Below, in pieces: positions 52,624 through 60,724 of a stretch of 64,000 nucleotides of DNA. The position numbers and the translations under genes were made by a program. Every line of letters begins with the position of its first letter. The stretch's first letter is position 1. The notes under the pieces are model-generated. The model did no database searches. It was not told the DNA's origin and was given only the letters and a program-made list of their open reading frames with translations. Source of the stretch: Veillonella sp. (GTDB lineage Bacteria > Bacillota > Negativicutes > Veillonellales > Veillonellaceae); NCBI RefSeq assembly GCF_015058545.1, contig NZ_SVCB01000073.1:1-64000 (forward strand), given 5' to 3'.

Positions 52624-53994
52624 TTATTTATTCCGAATCATAGACGGAATAATGCCTACTACACAAAAGGCCATAAATACCATTAAACTGTATTGAATAT
52701 TAGCCAACAATACGGCCTTATCTACATTAGCAATAGCCGTTCCGGCTGCCCCGGTATTACGGGCCAAAATAGATGCCACAATCGCCATACTAAGCACCTG
52801 TCCCAACAGGCGAACCGTGCTGATGACAGAACTGGCCATGCCAAAATAAGCGGGCGGCACCGAGCCCATGATAGCGTTATTATTCGGTGCCGAGAACATG
52901 GCAAACCCGATACCTACAATAATCAAGGCTGTAATAATAAGAGCTGTCGATGAGAGATTCATGGCCGTCCACATCACGAGGAGCCCTACGGCAATAACGC
53001 CCATCCCGGTAGATGCCAAAACGGCGGAGCCGTAGCGATCGGATAAGGACCCCATAACCGGTGACAAGGCAGCCATTACAATGGATTGAACCAAGAGGAA
53101 CCAACCGGCCGTTTCCGAATCATAGCCCATAATCATCTGCAAATATAGGGATAATAAAAAACCAATCGCAAAGGTTGCGCTATAATTCAGCATGGATGCC
53201 AAATTAGAAAACGCAAACGTCTTGTTTTCCAGAAAAATACGTACCGGTAAGAGCGGTTTAGCCACACGGGCTTCGTGCCAAATATATATAATCGTCGTCA
53301 CAATACCGGCTCCGAAAATATACTTAGCCACCGGCATTTTTACAATCTCCGATAGGCCGTAAAGCCCCATAACCAACGATGCGGCGTACAGCAAAATGCT
53401 AACCGGATTCATATTGCCCTGCTCTTTATTTACCCAATCTTCTTTCATAAAAAGGATTGTCATTATGGTCGCAATCATACCGAGAAACGCGATAAAGTAA
53501 AAAATACTTTGCCAGCCGAAGCGATAGTTCAAAAAACCGCCGATAACCGGTCCCACCGCCAAGCCGATATACACTACCGCTACATTCATACCCATAGCCC
53601 AGCCGCGCCGTTCCGGCGGAAACACTAAGGCAATAATCGCGGTCCCCGTAGAGAACAGCATAGCTGCCGCAATTCCCTGCAGCCCGCGCAAAACCATGAG
53701 CCAATGAATAGTCGGCGCAAAATGGATAACCAACGAGCTCAATGTAAATAATATGGTGCCGATTAAAAATACCTTCTTTTTGCCGATGCGATTTCCCAAT
53801 TGACCCATGGGCACCGTAAAAATGGCGCAGGTCAATAGGAATGTTTCAATAACCCAGCTGAGCTCCGACGTACCGGCGTGAAATTCCCGACCGATATCCG
53901 GCAGCGACATATTCAAGGAACTGCCGCAGAACGGCGTCAAAAACGACGCAATCATGACGATGATTAATATTTGATTACTTCTGTTGACAGCCAA
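52624..53994 (-). CDS. MFS transporter, EmrB/QacA (DHA2) type
   Basis: The polytopic protein has 12-14 hydrophobic helices and DHA2-type motifs: SSLNMSLPDIGREFHAGTSELSWVIETFLLTCAIFTVPMGQLGNRIGKKKVF, then GRRGW-like PPERRGWAMG and AVGPVIGG (motif C). It is a likely proton-driven drug or metabolite exporter. I choose the TTG at 53994 (AVNRSNQILI, 457 residues), because GGGAGG lies 7 bases upstream; the frame from 54009 starts within that site. Confidence 0.87.
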   Translation of the reverse strand: MAVNRSNQILIIVMIASFLTPFCGSSLNMSLPDIGREFHAGTSELSWVIETFLLTCAIFTVPMGQLGNRIGKKKVFLIGTILFTLSSLVIHFAPTIHWLMVLRGLQGIAAAMLFSTGTAIIALVFPPERRGWAMGMNVAVVYIGLAVGPVIGGFLNYRFGWQSIFYFIAFLGMIATIMTILFMKEDWVNKEQGNMNPVSILLYAASLVMGLYGLSEIVKMPVAKYIFGAGIVTTIIYIWHEARVAKPLLPVRIFLENKTFAFSNLASMLNYSATFAIGFLLSLYLQMIMGYDSETAGWFLLVQSIVMAALSPVMGSLSDRYGSAVLASTGMGVIAVGLLVMWTAMNLSSTALIITALIIVGIGFAMFSAPNNNAIMGSVPPAYFGMASSVISTVRLLGQVLSMAIVASILARNTGAAGTAIANVDKAVLLANIQYSLMVFMAFCVVGIIPSMIRNK

Positions 53995-54115
53995 ATTAAA
54001 ACCTCCCAATCGTACTGTTTCACTGCCAAAACAAAAACCTATACCCTAATCCTATTATCTTGCCGGACACCCCGGCAAAACTATACAGCTTCGAACCGAA
54101 TCTTAATTTTTTAAA

Positions 54116-54176
54116 TTAACAACAGGTGCAAACCGTCATATTATGAACATTAACAACAGCTGCAAACTGCCATAGA
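54116..54176 (-). repeat. Duplicated 3' end of the carbonic anhydrase gene
   Basis: The last codons (ATGGCAGTTTGCAGC, TGTTGT, TAA) recur 34 bases downstream as ATGACGGTTTGCACC, TGTTGT, TAA. The copy again encodes Met-x-Val-Cys-x-Cys-Cys-stop. Confidence 0.7.
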
Positions 54177-54755
54177 GTCAAGTTCCGCATGGGGCTTATT
54201 ACCGTCTACCAATAAAGTCAGCTTACTGGTGTAAGGATTTAACATGAGACCATGGATTTTAACATCATTTGGAATAAGTGGATTCTGACGAAGCTGTGCT
54301 ACCGCTTTAATTACATTCTGTTCAGAATGACAGAAGTTATTAGCCCAGCGATCCATTTCACAACGAATCATGGTAATCGCTTCCGGCGAAATACCGCGGT
54401 CAATCATGCGCTTAGAAAGTTCATCGGGACAAGTTTTTTCCATGCCGCAGTCTTCATGACCGACAATGAAAATTTCTTTGGCGCCCAATTCGTAAATACT
54501 TACCACAAGACTGCGAATAACATCACTAAACACATCGGTAATGCAGTTGCCGGCTACACGAATGACGTTAGCATCGCCACGGTCAATGCCCATCGTGCGT
54601 TCCAATAAATCAACAAGACGCGTATCCATGCAAGTCAAAATGGCAATATGACGTTGCGGTGTCTTAGGGGACGGCATCCCCGCTTCACCGTATTCTTTAA
54701 TAATATCAGCCACATAAGCTTCATTTGCTTTTAAAACTTCTTCTAATAATGACAT
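54150..54755 (-). CDS. Beta-class carbonic anhydrase
   Basis: The 201-residue Zn enzyme interconverts CO2 and bicarbonate. From the chosen start the Zn ligands are C42, H100 and C103 with the D44-R46 dyad (TCMDTRL, VGHEDCG). RVAGNCITD follows the usual RNAGN pattern with Asn changed to Val. I start at 54755 (MSLLEEVL), preceded by GGAGGTGG; an ATG at 54770 overlaps that site. The protein ends in CSCC. It may supply bicarbonate for carboxylation in fermentation. Confidence 0.92.
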   Translation of the reverse strand: MSLLEEVLKANEAYVADIIKEYGEAGMPSPKTPQRHIAILTCMDTRLVDLLERTMGIDRGDANVIRVAGNCITDVFSDVIRSLVVSIYELGAKEIFIVGHEDCGMEKTCPDELSKRMIDRGISPEAITMIRCEMDRWANNFCHSEQNVIKAVAQLRQNPLIPNDVKIHGLMLNPYTSKLTLLVDGNKPHAELDSMAVCSCC

Positions 54756-54847
54756 GTCAGCCACCTCCATAACGGAATACTACTTTCACTATAACTATAT
54801 CACAGTTTTTCGATGTTGGTATCTAAAAAATTTTAATAAATACAAAA

Positions 54848-54879
54848 AGAGCAGGTCAGACCACCCTGAACCCGCTCTA
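54848..54879 (-). terminator. Terminator of the small membrane-protein gene
   Basis: Stem AGAGC.GG.TCAG pairs with CTGAACCCGCTCT with small bulges; TTTTTGTATTT follows on the minus strand. Confidence 0.65.
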
Positions 54880-54901
54880 TTAACACCCTTACAGTATATA
54901 A

Positions 54902-55300
54902 TTAAATGAACGCATGTATAAACCAGCTAATCCGTAAGAAAAACATGATAAGCATCAAAAAGCTAACCTCAATGACGAACAGTAACGGGGCTAACATATA
55001 CAAGCCGCCAATGCTTAATAAACTAAAGAGAATAAATTTTGACCTTTGAAACCCTTCACTTTGATTAACTATACGCCAAATTGTAGCAAGTCCCCAGCCG
55101 CTAAGCGTAAAAATAATCATAGTATCAATATGCGGTGCATTTTCGGTACTAAACCATAATGAAGTGCCCAAGGGCATGCCTGCCATGTTAAGTGTCGCCA
55201 AAAATAAAAATATAATCCCTAATGCACTGTTAATGACCGTTCGTTTACTTGGCACCGTTTTAAATTGATCAACATAAAAGAAACATCGTAATAATTCCAT
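54902..55300 (-). CDS. Small polytopic membrane protein of unknown function
   Basis: The protein has 132 residues from the ATG at 55300, which is preceded by GGAGGAG; the frame extends upstream without support. Three to four hydrophobic helices are visible (SALGIIFLFLATLNMAG, MIIFTLSGWGLATIW, FILFSLLSIGGLYMLAPLLFVIEVSFLMLIMFF). No family is recognised. It is monocistronic with its own terminator, next to the prophage boundary. Confidence 0.65.
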   Translation of the reverse strand: MELLRCFFYVDQFKTVPSKRTVINSALGIIFLFLATLNMAGMPLGTSLWFSTENAPHIDTMIIFTLSGWGLATIWRIVNQSEGFQRSKFILFSLLSIGGLYMLAPLLFVIEVSFLMLIMFFLRISWFIHAFI

Positions 55301-55514
55301 AGTAGACTCCTCCTTACATTCGCCTATATTGCTAATCACTTTGTACTTTACAATAATAATAGCAAAGCTGACGGACATAGGATTGTCCCGGTAAACAGAC
55401 TTTTAATTTTTATCCTATTTTATGCGTTCTTTTATACGTTAAAAATATTATGTAATGAAAAATAAAAATTTTGCCATTACCAGCCCGACAAGAGGCGATT
55501 AAGAGCACAAACTA

Positions 55515-55543
55515 TTTACAAACCTTTACAAACTTGATAAAAT
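55515..55543 (+). promoter_or_regulatory. Promoter of tRNA-Gly
   Basis: TTTACA, 17 bases, TAAAAT, ending 16 bases before the tRNA. Confidence 0.65.
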
Positions 55544-55559
55544 GAACGAGTACAAACAT

Positions 55560-55633
55560 GCGGCCGTAGTTCATCGGTAGAACGACGGCTTCCCAAGCCG
55601 TAGAGGTGGGTTCGATTCCCATCGGCCGCTCCA
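55560..55633 (+). tRNA. tRNA-Gly (anticodon CCC), probable prophage attachment site
   Basis: Acceptor arms GCGGCCG/CGGCCGC pair perfectly, the anticodon loop TTCCCAA gives CCC, and the T-arm is GGTTCGATTCC. CCA is encoded (55631-55633). Phage genes of different composition begin just downstream, so the 3' half is the likely att core. Confidence 0.95.
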
Positions 55634-55918
55634 ACCTTAAAATATTATTTTTGAAATATTGCACTATATTGCAAAGTGTTGCAAAGGCATATAAAATAAG
55701 TCTTCTTTGAAAACTTGATATATTATAGTATTGCATAATATTGAAAGCATTTGCCCCCATTTTGCCCCCACAAGTGCCCCCTTGAGGTTTTTGAATAATA
55801 ACTTTACATTAAATAAAAAAAGTGCCCACAAAGCTAGATTAATTCTAACTCTGTGGTCTTTTCTTTTTCTATGTATGATTAACGATTCATACACCGAGAT
55901 AATGGATCACTCTACCTT
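55634..55918. other. Prophage edge: att-proximal spacer with lysis-operon terminator
   Basis: AT-rich sequence with a GCCCCC-rich patch at 55752-55783 (three spaced GCCCCC runs) and a hairpin at 55827-55857 (CCACAGAGTTAGA/TCTAGCTTTGTGG, 11 of 13, with TTTTTTT on the minus strand) that probably ends the lysis transcript. The ORF here on the minus strand has no ribosome binding site and runs through the terminator. Confidence 0.5.
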
Positions 55919-56503
55919 TCACCATTGCTTAACCGTATACAAAATTGTTGTGCCTTTTACTTTACTACCTTCTAATTGTACCATTCCTTCAATCCTCCCT
56001 GATTGATACGCAACAGTAGGGTATATCTTTTCATCTATATATGTAACCCCTACTTTTATTTTATGCTCTTTGGCCAAATTAATCTTATAGACATCTACAG
56101 CTTGCTTTGTTTCATTTGGTGTTACTATTGTTCTGTCTGTTTTTTCTAATGCAACTTTTGGTAATTTACCATTATCTTCTTGTATTGCTTGCTCTGTAGC
56201 AATAGCAGCTTTATCTAAATTTGGTGCTATTACTACAAATTGTGCATCCGGACTTCTTTTTTCTGTATTTAAAATTTCATGCCTAATATCACTAGCTGTA
56301 TCAGGACTTACATTAATACTTCTTGCAAAATCATCTACCGGTGCATATCTTACTACATAATTTGTAATTACCTTTGGTTCTGTTTTTACCGCTTGCTTAT
56401 TCTTTCCTATAGCAAAACATACAATAGCCACTATTAATATAATAGTTATATATATAATAGGTTTCCAATGCTGCTTAATTTTAGTCCATAAATTGTACCA
56501 CAT
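55919..56503 (-). CDS. Prophage membrane-anchored protein, lysis cassette
   Basis: The 194-residue protein has one N-terminal helix (about residues 14-33) and a hydrophilic domain of about 160 residues outside the cytoplasm. It overlaps the amidase gene by 23 bases, downstream of holin-like genes. No family is recognised. In a diderm host, a type II anchored protein at this place could be a spanin-like outer-membrane disruptor, but the domain lacks an obvious long coiled coil and this is inference only. Confidence 0.6.
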   Translation of the reverse strand: MWYNLWTKIKQHWKPIIYITIILIVAIVCFAIGKNKQAVKTEPKVITNYVVRYAPVDDFARSINVSPDTASDIRHEILNTEKRSPDAQFVVIAPNLDKAAIATEQAIQEDNGKLPKVALEKTDRTIVTPNETKQAVDVYKINLAKEHKIKVGVTYIDEKIYPTVAYQSGRIEGMVQLEGSKVKGTTILYTVKQW

Positions 56504-57044
56504 AATCAGTTACACCCCTTGCCAATGCTTTGGCTGCTTCATCTTGATTGTTTTCATTTCGTAACCACGCTTCTTCTGCCGGATTGCTAATAAACGGCAA
56601 TTCAAATAGTGCTGCCGGCATTGCCGTATTATTAAGCACATATAATCCGGCTTCCTTGTCTACATCACCGTCAGACCAATCTGCACGCACATCAAGGCTT
56701 GGGAATGTATTGGCCATTTGATTCATCAGACATGTAGCAAAATTATCTGAATTAGTCCATCCTCTACTTGTATATACTTCAATACCTCTAGCCGATTCAT
56801 TAAAGCTATTGCAATGAATAGAAAGGAATAAATCATAATTACCTTGATTAGCTGTTTGGCAAATAAATTCTAGTGAATCATTTTGAATATAATCTGCTTG
56901 TACGCCTGCTGTAATTAGATATTGCTGTACTAACGCTCCAACATTAGCAACAACATCACACTCTCTTAATCCTGTCGGGCCAATTGCTCCCGGATCTGGA
57001 TTACCATTTGGTGCATGCCCAGCATTTACTAATACTCTAATCAT
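56481..57044 (-). CDS. Prophage endolysin: N-acetylmuramoyl-L-alanine amidase (Amidase_3)
   Basis: The 187-residue Zn amidase has the ligands H10 (NAGHAP), E28 (RECDVV) and H77 (LSIHCNS) and the catalytic Glu in ALFELPFISN. It consists of the catalytic domain alone, with no signal peptide and no wall-binding repeat, so it needs a holin for release. The start overlaps the upstream membrane protein by 4 bases (ATGA). Confidence 0.92.
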   Translation of the reverse strand: MIRVLVNAGHAPNGNPDPGAIGPTGLRECDVVANVGALVQQYLITAGVQADYIQNDSLEFICQTANQGNYDLFLSIHCNSFNESARGIEVYTSRGWTNSDNFATCLMNQMANTFPSLDVRADWSDGDVDKEAGLYVLNNTAMPAALFELPFISNPAEEAWLRNENNQDEAAKALARGVTDYVVQFMD

Positions 57045-57370
57045 TTTTTATCATCCTTTCCTTCAAATTCATCCGGTATACCGTTATGGTCTACATCAAC
57101 AATAGCTTTGGCCAATGCTATAACGGCACCAATTACACCGGCTGATAACATACTTGAACCTAAACTTATACCTAATGGCATAAACTTATAGATAACATCC
57201 GGTTTATAATCAAAAAAAACTGCCATAATATACATCATGGCAGTAAAGAAATACGGCATTACGGCAATTACAAAGAAAATAATAATTGCCCATGTTAGCT
57301 TTATATTCTTAATCAGACTTATAGGCATTCCTTTAATTGTAGCCCATACATCACTAAGCATCTTATTCAA
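57041..57370 (-). CDS. Small prophage membrane protein, holin-like, with calcium-loop-like tail
   Basis: The 109-residue protein has two long hydrophobic helices (about residues 25-52 and 63-90) and a charged C-terminus. The tail DVDHNGIPDEFEG resembles a DxDxNGxxDxxE calcium-binding loop. Size, topology and place between the other holin candidate and the endolysin suggest a holin or holin partner. Confidence 0.65.
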   Translation of the reverse strand: MNKMLSDVWATIKGMPISLIKNIKLTWAIIIFFVIAVMPYFFTAMMYIMAVFFDYKPDVIYKFMPLGISLGSSMLSAGVIGAVIALAKAIVDVDHNGIPDEFEGKDDKK

Positions 57371-57909
57371 TTTTTTATCACCTTTTCAATAATTCCAAGT
57401 AGTCTTTCAATGATAACAATATTTCTTGCATCCAATGCCCTTAATTTTTCAACAATGCTACTCAATTCATATACAATAGGGCAATACATAAAAAACTGTG
57501 ATAATAATATATCTGTCCTAAATCCTAATGTTTCAGTATCCGGTGCAAGCATCATCAGAATTGAGAGGATAAAGAACCAAGGGTACTGTTTTACAAACTT
57601 TTGGAATGTAGCCATTCTTAGGCCTTTACTTGCTAAAAAGCGTCTTGGTCTTCCATTTACGATTACAACGCCCCACCCTCTCCACATTAAGGCTAACATT
57701 ATATTTAGCACAGTACCTTCCCTGTTAGTTGCTTTGTTGTAATCAGTAGCTTCTATCAATAATCTTAAAAAAGTATCAATACAAACCAACAACACTACTA
57801 ATATAGCGGTATTCAATTCATCAATTAGAATATTATTCGTAATGACATTTTCTAAATATAAAATAGCACTATCTAATGGCGGTGGTGGCGGGCCATCAAA
57901 CAAAATCAC
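57367..57909 (-). CDS. Prophage holin-family membrane protein
   Basis: The 180-residue protein starts at GTG with GGGGG upstream. Hydrophobic segments lie at about residues 37-52, 70-82, 112-124 and 135-150, and FMYCPIVYELSSIVEKLRALD resembles the C-terminal signature of type-4 (toxin secretion/phage lysis) holins. It overlaps the next gene by 4 bases. Confidence 0.6.
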   Translation of the reverse strand: MILFDGPPPPPLDSAILYLENVITNNILIDELNTAILVVLLVCIDTFLRLLIEATDYNKATNREGTVLNIMLALMWRGWGVVIVNGRPRRFLASKGLRMATFQKFVKQYPWFFILSILMMLAPDTETLGFRTDILLSQFFMYCPIVYELSSIVEKLRALDARNIVIIERLLGIIEKVIKN

Positions 57910-57911
57910 GA

Positions 57912-58094
57912 TTAAGCCCCCTTCTCAACAGTAACATCTGTTGCTACATCCTCACCGGCTTCTTTTAGTTCCTTCTCTTTCAATGCATCAATGTCTTCAT
58001 AAATATCAACTAACAAATTATGAACGCATTCCGCATCAGGGCAACGGCCATTTTCTAACAATTCATTTGCACAATATTCACAATACTTTTCCAT
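57912..58094 (-). CDS. Small prophage protein with Cys cluster
   Basis: The 60-residue protein starts EKYCEYCANELL and has two more Cys (RCPDAEC), a possible zinc-ribbon-like knuckle, then an acidic helix. The ribosome binding site is AAGGGGGC. Function unknown; it lies between the tail-fibre accessory gene and the holin. Confidence 0.6.
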   Translation of the reverse strand: MEKYCEYCANELLENGRCPDAECVHNLLVDIYEDIDALKEKELKEAGEDVATDVTVEKGA

Positions 58095-58096
58095 AA

Positions 58097-58522
58097 TTAA
58101 GCCCCCTTAACAGCTTTAAGCTCTTTTACCATCGACACTAAATTACTTTTATATTCTGCTTGAATCTTTTCTAATGCTGCTTGATTACCTGTTAATGTTG
58201 CAATTAATGCTTTATCTTTTAACTGCTCATTAGCTGCATCATATTTATTTTTAATTTCATCAGTAGATTGTTCCTTAACTTCTGATTCAGTAGGTGGAAT
58301 TGGTGTAAATTCAACCATTTCTCCATTTTTATATACCTTACCGGCTTCTAATGCATCAAACACTTCACCTTCATCTTCAATATAATAACAATCCGGATAT
58401 GATTCTTTTGCTAATTCTAATAAATTCTCCATTGTTTTTGCATGCGTGCCTAATAAATAAGCAGCCACTTTTGTACGTTCACCGTTCACATTCTCTTTAC
58501 TTAATACAATTAAAAATTTCAT
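58097..58522 (-). CDS. Prophage protein downstream of the tail fibre
   Basis: The 141-residue protein has an N-terminal globular part (KFLIVLSKENVNGERTKVAAYLLG ... YYIEDEGEVFDALEAGKVYKNGEMVEFTP), a Pro/Ser/Glu linker and a Lys/Ala-rich helical C-terminus. Its position after the tail-fibre gene suggests a fibre accessory or assembly protein, but no family is recognised. An antisense integrase gene separates it from the fibre gene. Confidence 0.6.
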   Translation of the reverse strand: MKFLIVLSKENVNGERTKVAAYLLGTHAKTMENLLELAKESYPDCYYIEDEGEVFDALEAGKVYKNGEMVEFTPIPPTESEVKEQSTDEIKNKYDAANEQLKDKALIATLTGNQAALEKIQAEYKSNLVSMVKELKAVKGA

Positions 58523-58567
58523 AATTAATTATTCCTTTCTTTTTTCAAGTTAATAGGGGGTAATTTT

Positions 58568-59227
58568 ATGAAACTACCAAATAATTATGGCCAAATCTGT
58601 AAACTGTCTGGCCAAAGAAGACGTCCTTTTATGGTTCGTAAAACAATCGGCTATGAAACTAATGGCCGTGCCATTTACCATATTATTAGCTATTACTCCA
58701 ATAGAGCGGATGCATTAGACGCACTATCAAAGTTCAATAATGCTGATGTTCCTATGCCTACTATCACCCTTTCTAAAGTTTATAAATTATGGTTCCCTAC
58801 ACATTCAAAACATGTCAGTACATCGACCTCTAATAGTTATATTAATAGTCTTAAGCATTTAGGTTCTGTCGCAACTTTACCTATTAACACTATTAAATAC
58901 AGACAACTACAAGATGTTATGGATAACATGCTAAATAATGGATTATCTTATGCTAGTTTAAAAAAAGTTAGATCGCTTATACATCAACTCTATAATTTTG
59001 CAATTATCAACGAATGGACTGATAAGAATCTAGCTGAGTATCTGATTATTGGCAAAAATATACCTGTTAGGCCACACAAACCTTTTACAACCGCTCAAAT
59101 AAATAAACTATGGCGTTTAATTAGCACGCCCGAAAGCTATATAATAGCAAGCCGGAGCGATGGTATCAGAGGTACGAATTGTACAACTATTCGCCGTTTT
59201 ATATTCTTTTATAACGTTAACAGTTAA
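58568..59227 (+). pseudogene. Tyrosine recombinase (phage integrase) lacking its catalytic domain, antisense in the tail module
   Basis: The 219-residue ORF has a good ribosome binding site (AGGGGGT). Residues 1-55 are the arm-binding AP2-like domain of Firmicute phage integrases (LPNNYGQICKLSGQRRRPF, KTIGYETNG). Residues 65-180 are the SAM-like core-binding domain. Homology ends at about residue 193 (INKLWRLISTPESYII), where the catalytic domain should begin; the rest is unrelated. No Arg-His-Arg-Tyr residues are present. The breakpoint coincides with the 3' end of the tail-fibre gene on the other strand. It could be a remnant or a DNA-binding regulator. Confidence 0.75.
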
Positions 59228-60094
59228 GCTTAATTTACTGTCGCTTGCGTCAATAACGCCAACCGGAATAATAATATAATCCGTATTATTAAAAGCTATC
59301 GCAAAGTTTGCCGTGGCTGCATTACCGGAAGGACGGCCGGTTGCTCCACCTTGGATAATTAATCCAAAAAACAGCGGGCCAAAACAGATAAACCAAGAGT
59401 TTGCATTGCTAAATCTTGCCTGTACGCCTAATCCTTCAAAAGTCTTTTTACCAATTGCCCTAATTACGTTATCATCAAAATCATCACTTTTAAATGCATC
59501 TGAAATGGCCTTTTTAACGTACTTCTTAACATAACTTACACGTGCACCTAAATTGGCTAATAGACTATTACTTTCAATCTCATCATCATCCACACTAGAT
59601 GTATCATCAGTAAACGCTTCTCTTAGATCCAATACAGTAACAAAGGTTTCATCTTTAATAATGGCTTTAACGTTTGTAACTGCACCTATAATAGTTCTTA
59701 CATTGTAAATTTCGCTTTCAATCGGAATCGATTTATCCGGTACAAATCCGACTTTATCACCGCCATTAGTGTACGCATATAAAACCTCTGTACCGCCCTC
59801 AGCTTTAGCAAACAAGGCTACTTCTTTTGGAAAAAAACCAATATCTAATTTAGAATTTGAAATTGTGGCTCTAACTAAAAACTGCCCATTACCCTCGTTT
59901 AATGCTTTGGTAATAGGCAGTTCCATTTTTGGAGAGATGATATTAAGCATTGCACTAACATCTTGATTAGACGGTAAATCTCCATCCCCTACTAATACTC
60001 TTGTAAAAACTAATTGCTTGTTAGTAGCAAGGCATTCACTAATTAATGCTAATCCTTTTTTTGTTACTACGTTTTTAGGATATTGCGATGCCAT
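59117..60094 (-). CDS. Prophage tail fibre (collar-fibre N-terminal type)
   Basis: The 325-residue protein opens with the phage tail-collar fibre pattern (TKKGLALISECLATNKQLVFTRVLVGDG, ... NSKLDIGFFPKEVALFAKAEGGTEVLYAYTNGGD), the baseplate-attachment part. The C-terminal receptor-binding part ends PACYYIAFGRAN. Its last 37 codons overlap the antisense integrase ORF. It follows the YmfQ-like gene by 12 bases. Host recognition specificity would lie here. Confidence 0.85.
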   Translation of the reverse strand: MASQYPKNVVTKKGLALISECLATNKQLVFTRVLVGDGDLPSNQDVSAMLNIISPKMELPITKALNEGNGQFLVRATISNSKLDIGFFPKEVALFAKAEGGTEVLYAYTNGGDKVGFVPDKSIPIESEIYNVRTIIGAVTNVKAIIKDETFVTVLDLREAFTDDTSSVDDDEIESNSLLANLGARVSYVKKYVKKAISDAFKSDDFDDNVIRAIGKKTFEGLGVQARFSNANSWFICFGPLFFGLIIQGGATGRPSGNAATANFAIAFNNTDYIIIPVGVIDASDSKLSLTVNVIKEYKTANSCTIRTSDTIAPACYYIAFGRAN

Positions 60095-60106
60095 TTTAAA
60101 ACCTCC

Positions 60107-60724
60107 TTAATAAATATCATGAATAACATTAGATTTTGAAATATAAACCCCAACAACTACTGCTGCATCATCAAGTTCTGTGCTAAATCCTACATCCGGT
60201 TCTATATTAACGATGCTTGAAGTAGTCATATAACAGCCTGCATATAACCCACCATTCACTTCATGCATATCCGCAACTTCCATGCCAATATGTGCCGGCT
60301 TAACTTCTTCCATATCCGTCCTGATATTTGGCAGTGCATACACAAAACTTGAGTTATTAAAAACTAACTTTAATCGGCCATTTTCAAAGAGTACATCAAT
60401 ATCATCCAAAACATAGACTTTTACCAAGGCTCTAATCTTTTCTAAATCCAACTTACCGGATTGTTGCCATTTGGCTTCTACTCTTTTTCGCCTGTCCGAT
60501 AATGTACCTTCAGCTTTAATTGCTAAATCCTTTTCATAATTAGCCGTTCCGCTTTCGCTTGCTGTATCAAAAAAGACGTTGCCTAAAAGTTCATCTAACC
60601 TTTTATCAACGTCTTCCATCGTTATACCGGCTGAATCATATAATTGCCTTACCCACGGATCCTTACGGTACAGTTTATTTATTGTCTTTAATGCATATTC
60701 TTTTATTTCTTGCCTATTATTCAT
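60107..60724 (-). CDS. Prophage tail protein, YmfQ/XkdU (DUF2313) type
   Basis: The protein has a helical N-terminus, LSDRRKRVEAKWQQSGK (typical of DUF2313 baseplate-wedge proteins) and a beta-rich C-terminus. I start at 60724 (MNNRQEIK, 205 residues): the ATG overlaps the baseplate J stop and has GAGGTGG upstream. Confidence 0.75.
   Translation of the reverse strand: MNNRQEIKEYALKTINKLYRKDPWVRQLYDSAGITMEDVDKRLDELLGNVFFDTASESGTANYEKDLAIKAEGTLSDRRKRVEAKWQQSGKLDLEKIRALVKVYVLDDIDVLFENGRLKLVFNNSSFVYALPNIRTDMEEVKPAHIGMEVADMHEVNGGLYAGCYMTTSSIVNIEPDVGFSTELDDAAVVVGVYISKSNVIHDIY

Noticed and set aside
55512..55760. Minus-strand ORF across the tRNA-Gly with MGIEPTSTAWEAVVLPMNYGR
   Set aside because: This peptide is the antisense translation of the tRNA-Gly itself, a well-known annotation artefact.
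55664..55894. Minus-strand ORF resembling an integrase C-terminus (KGALVGAKWGQ)
   Set aside because: It has no ribosome binding site, runs through the predicted terminator of the lysis operon, and lacks catalytic motifs.
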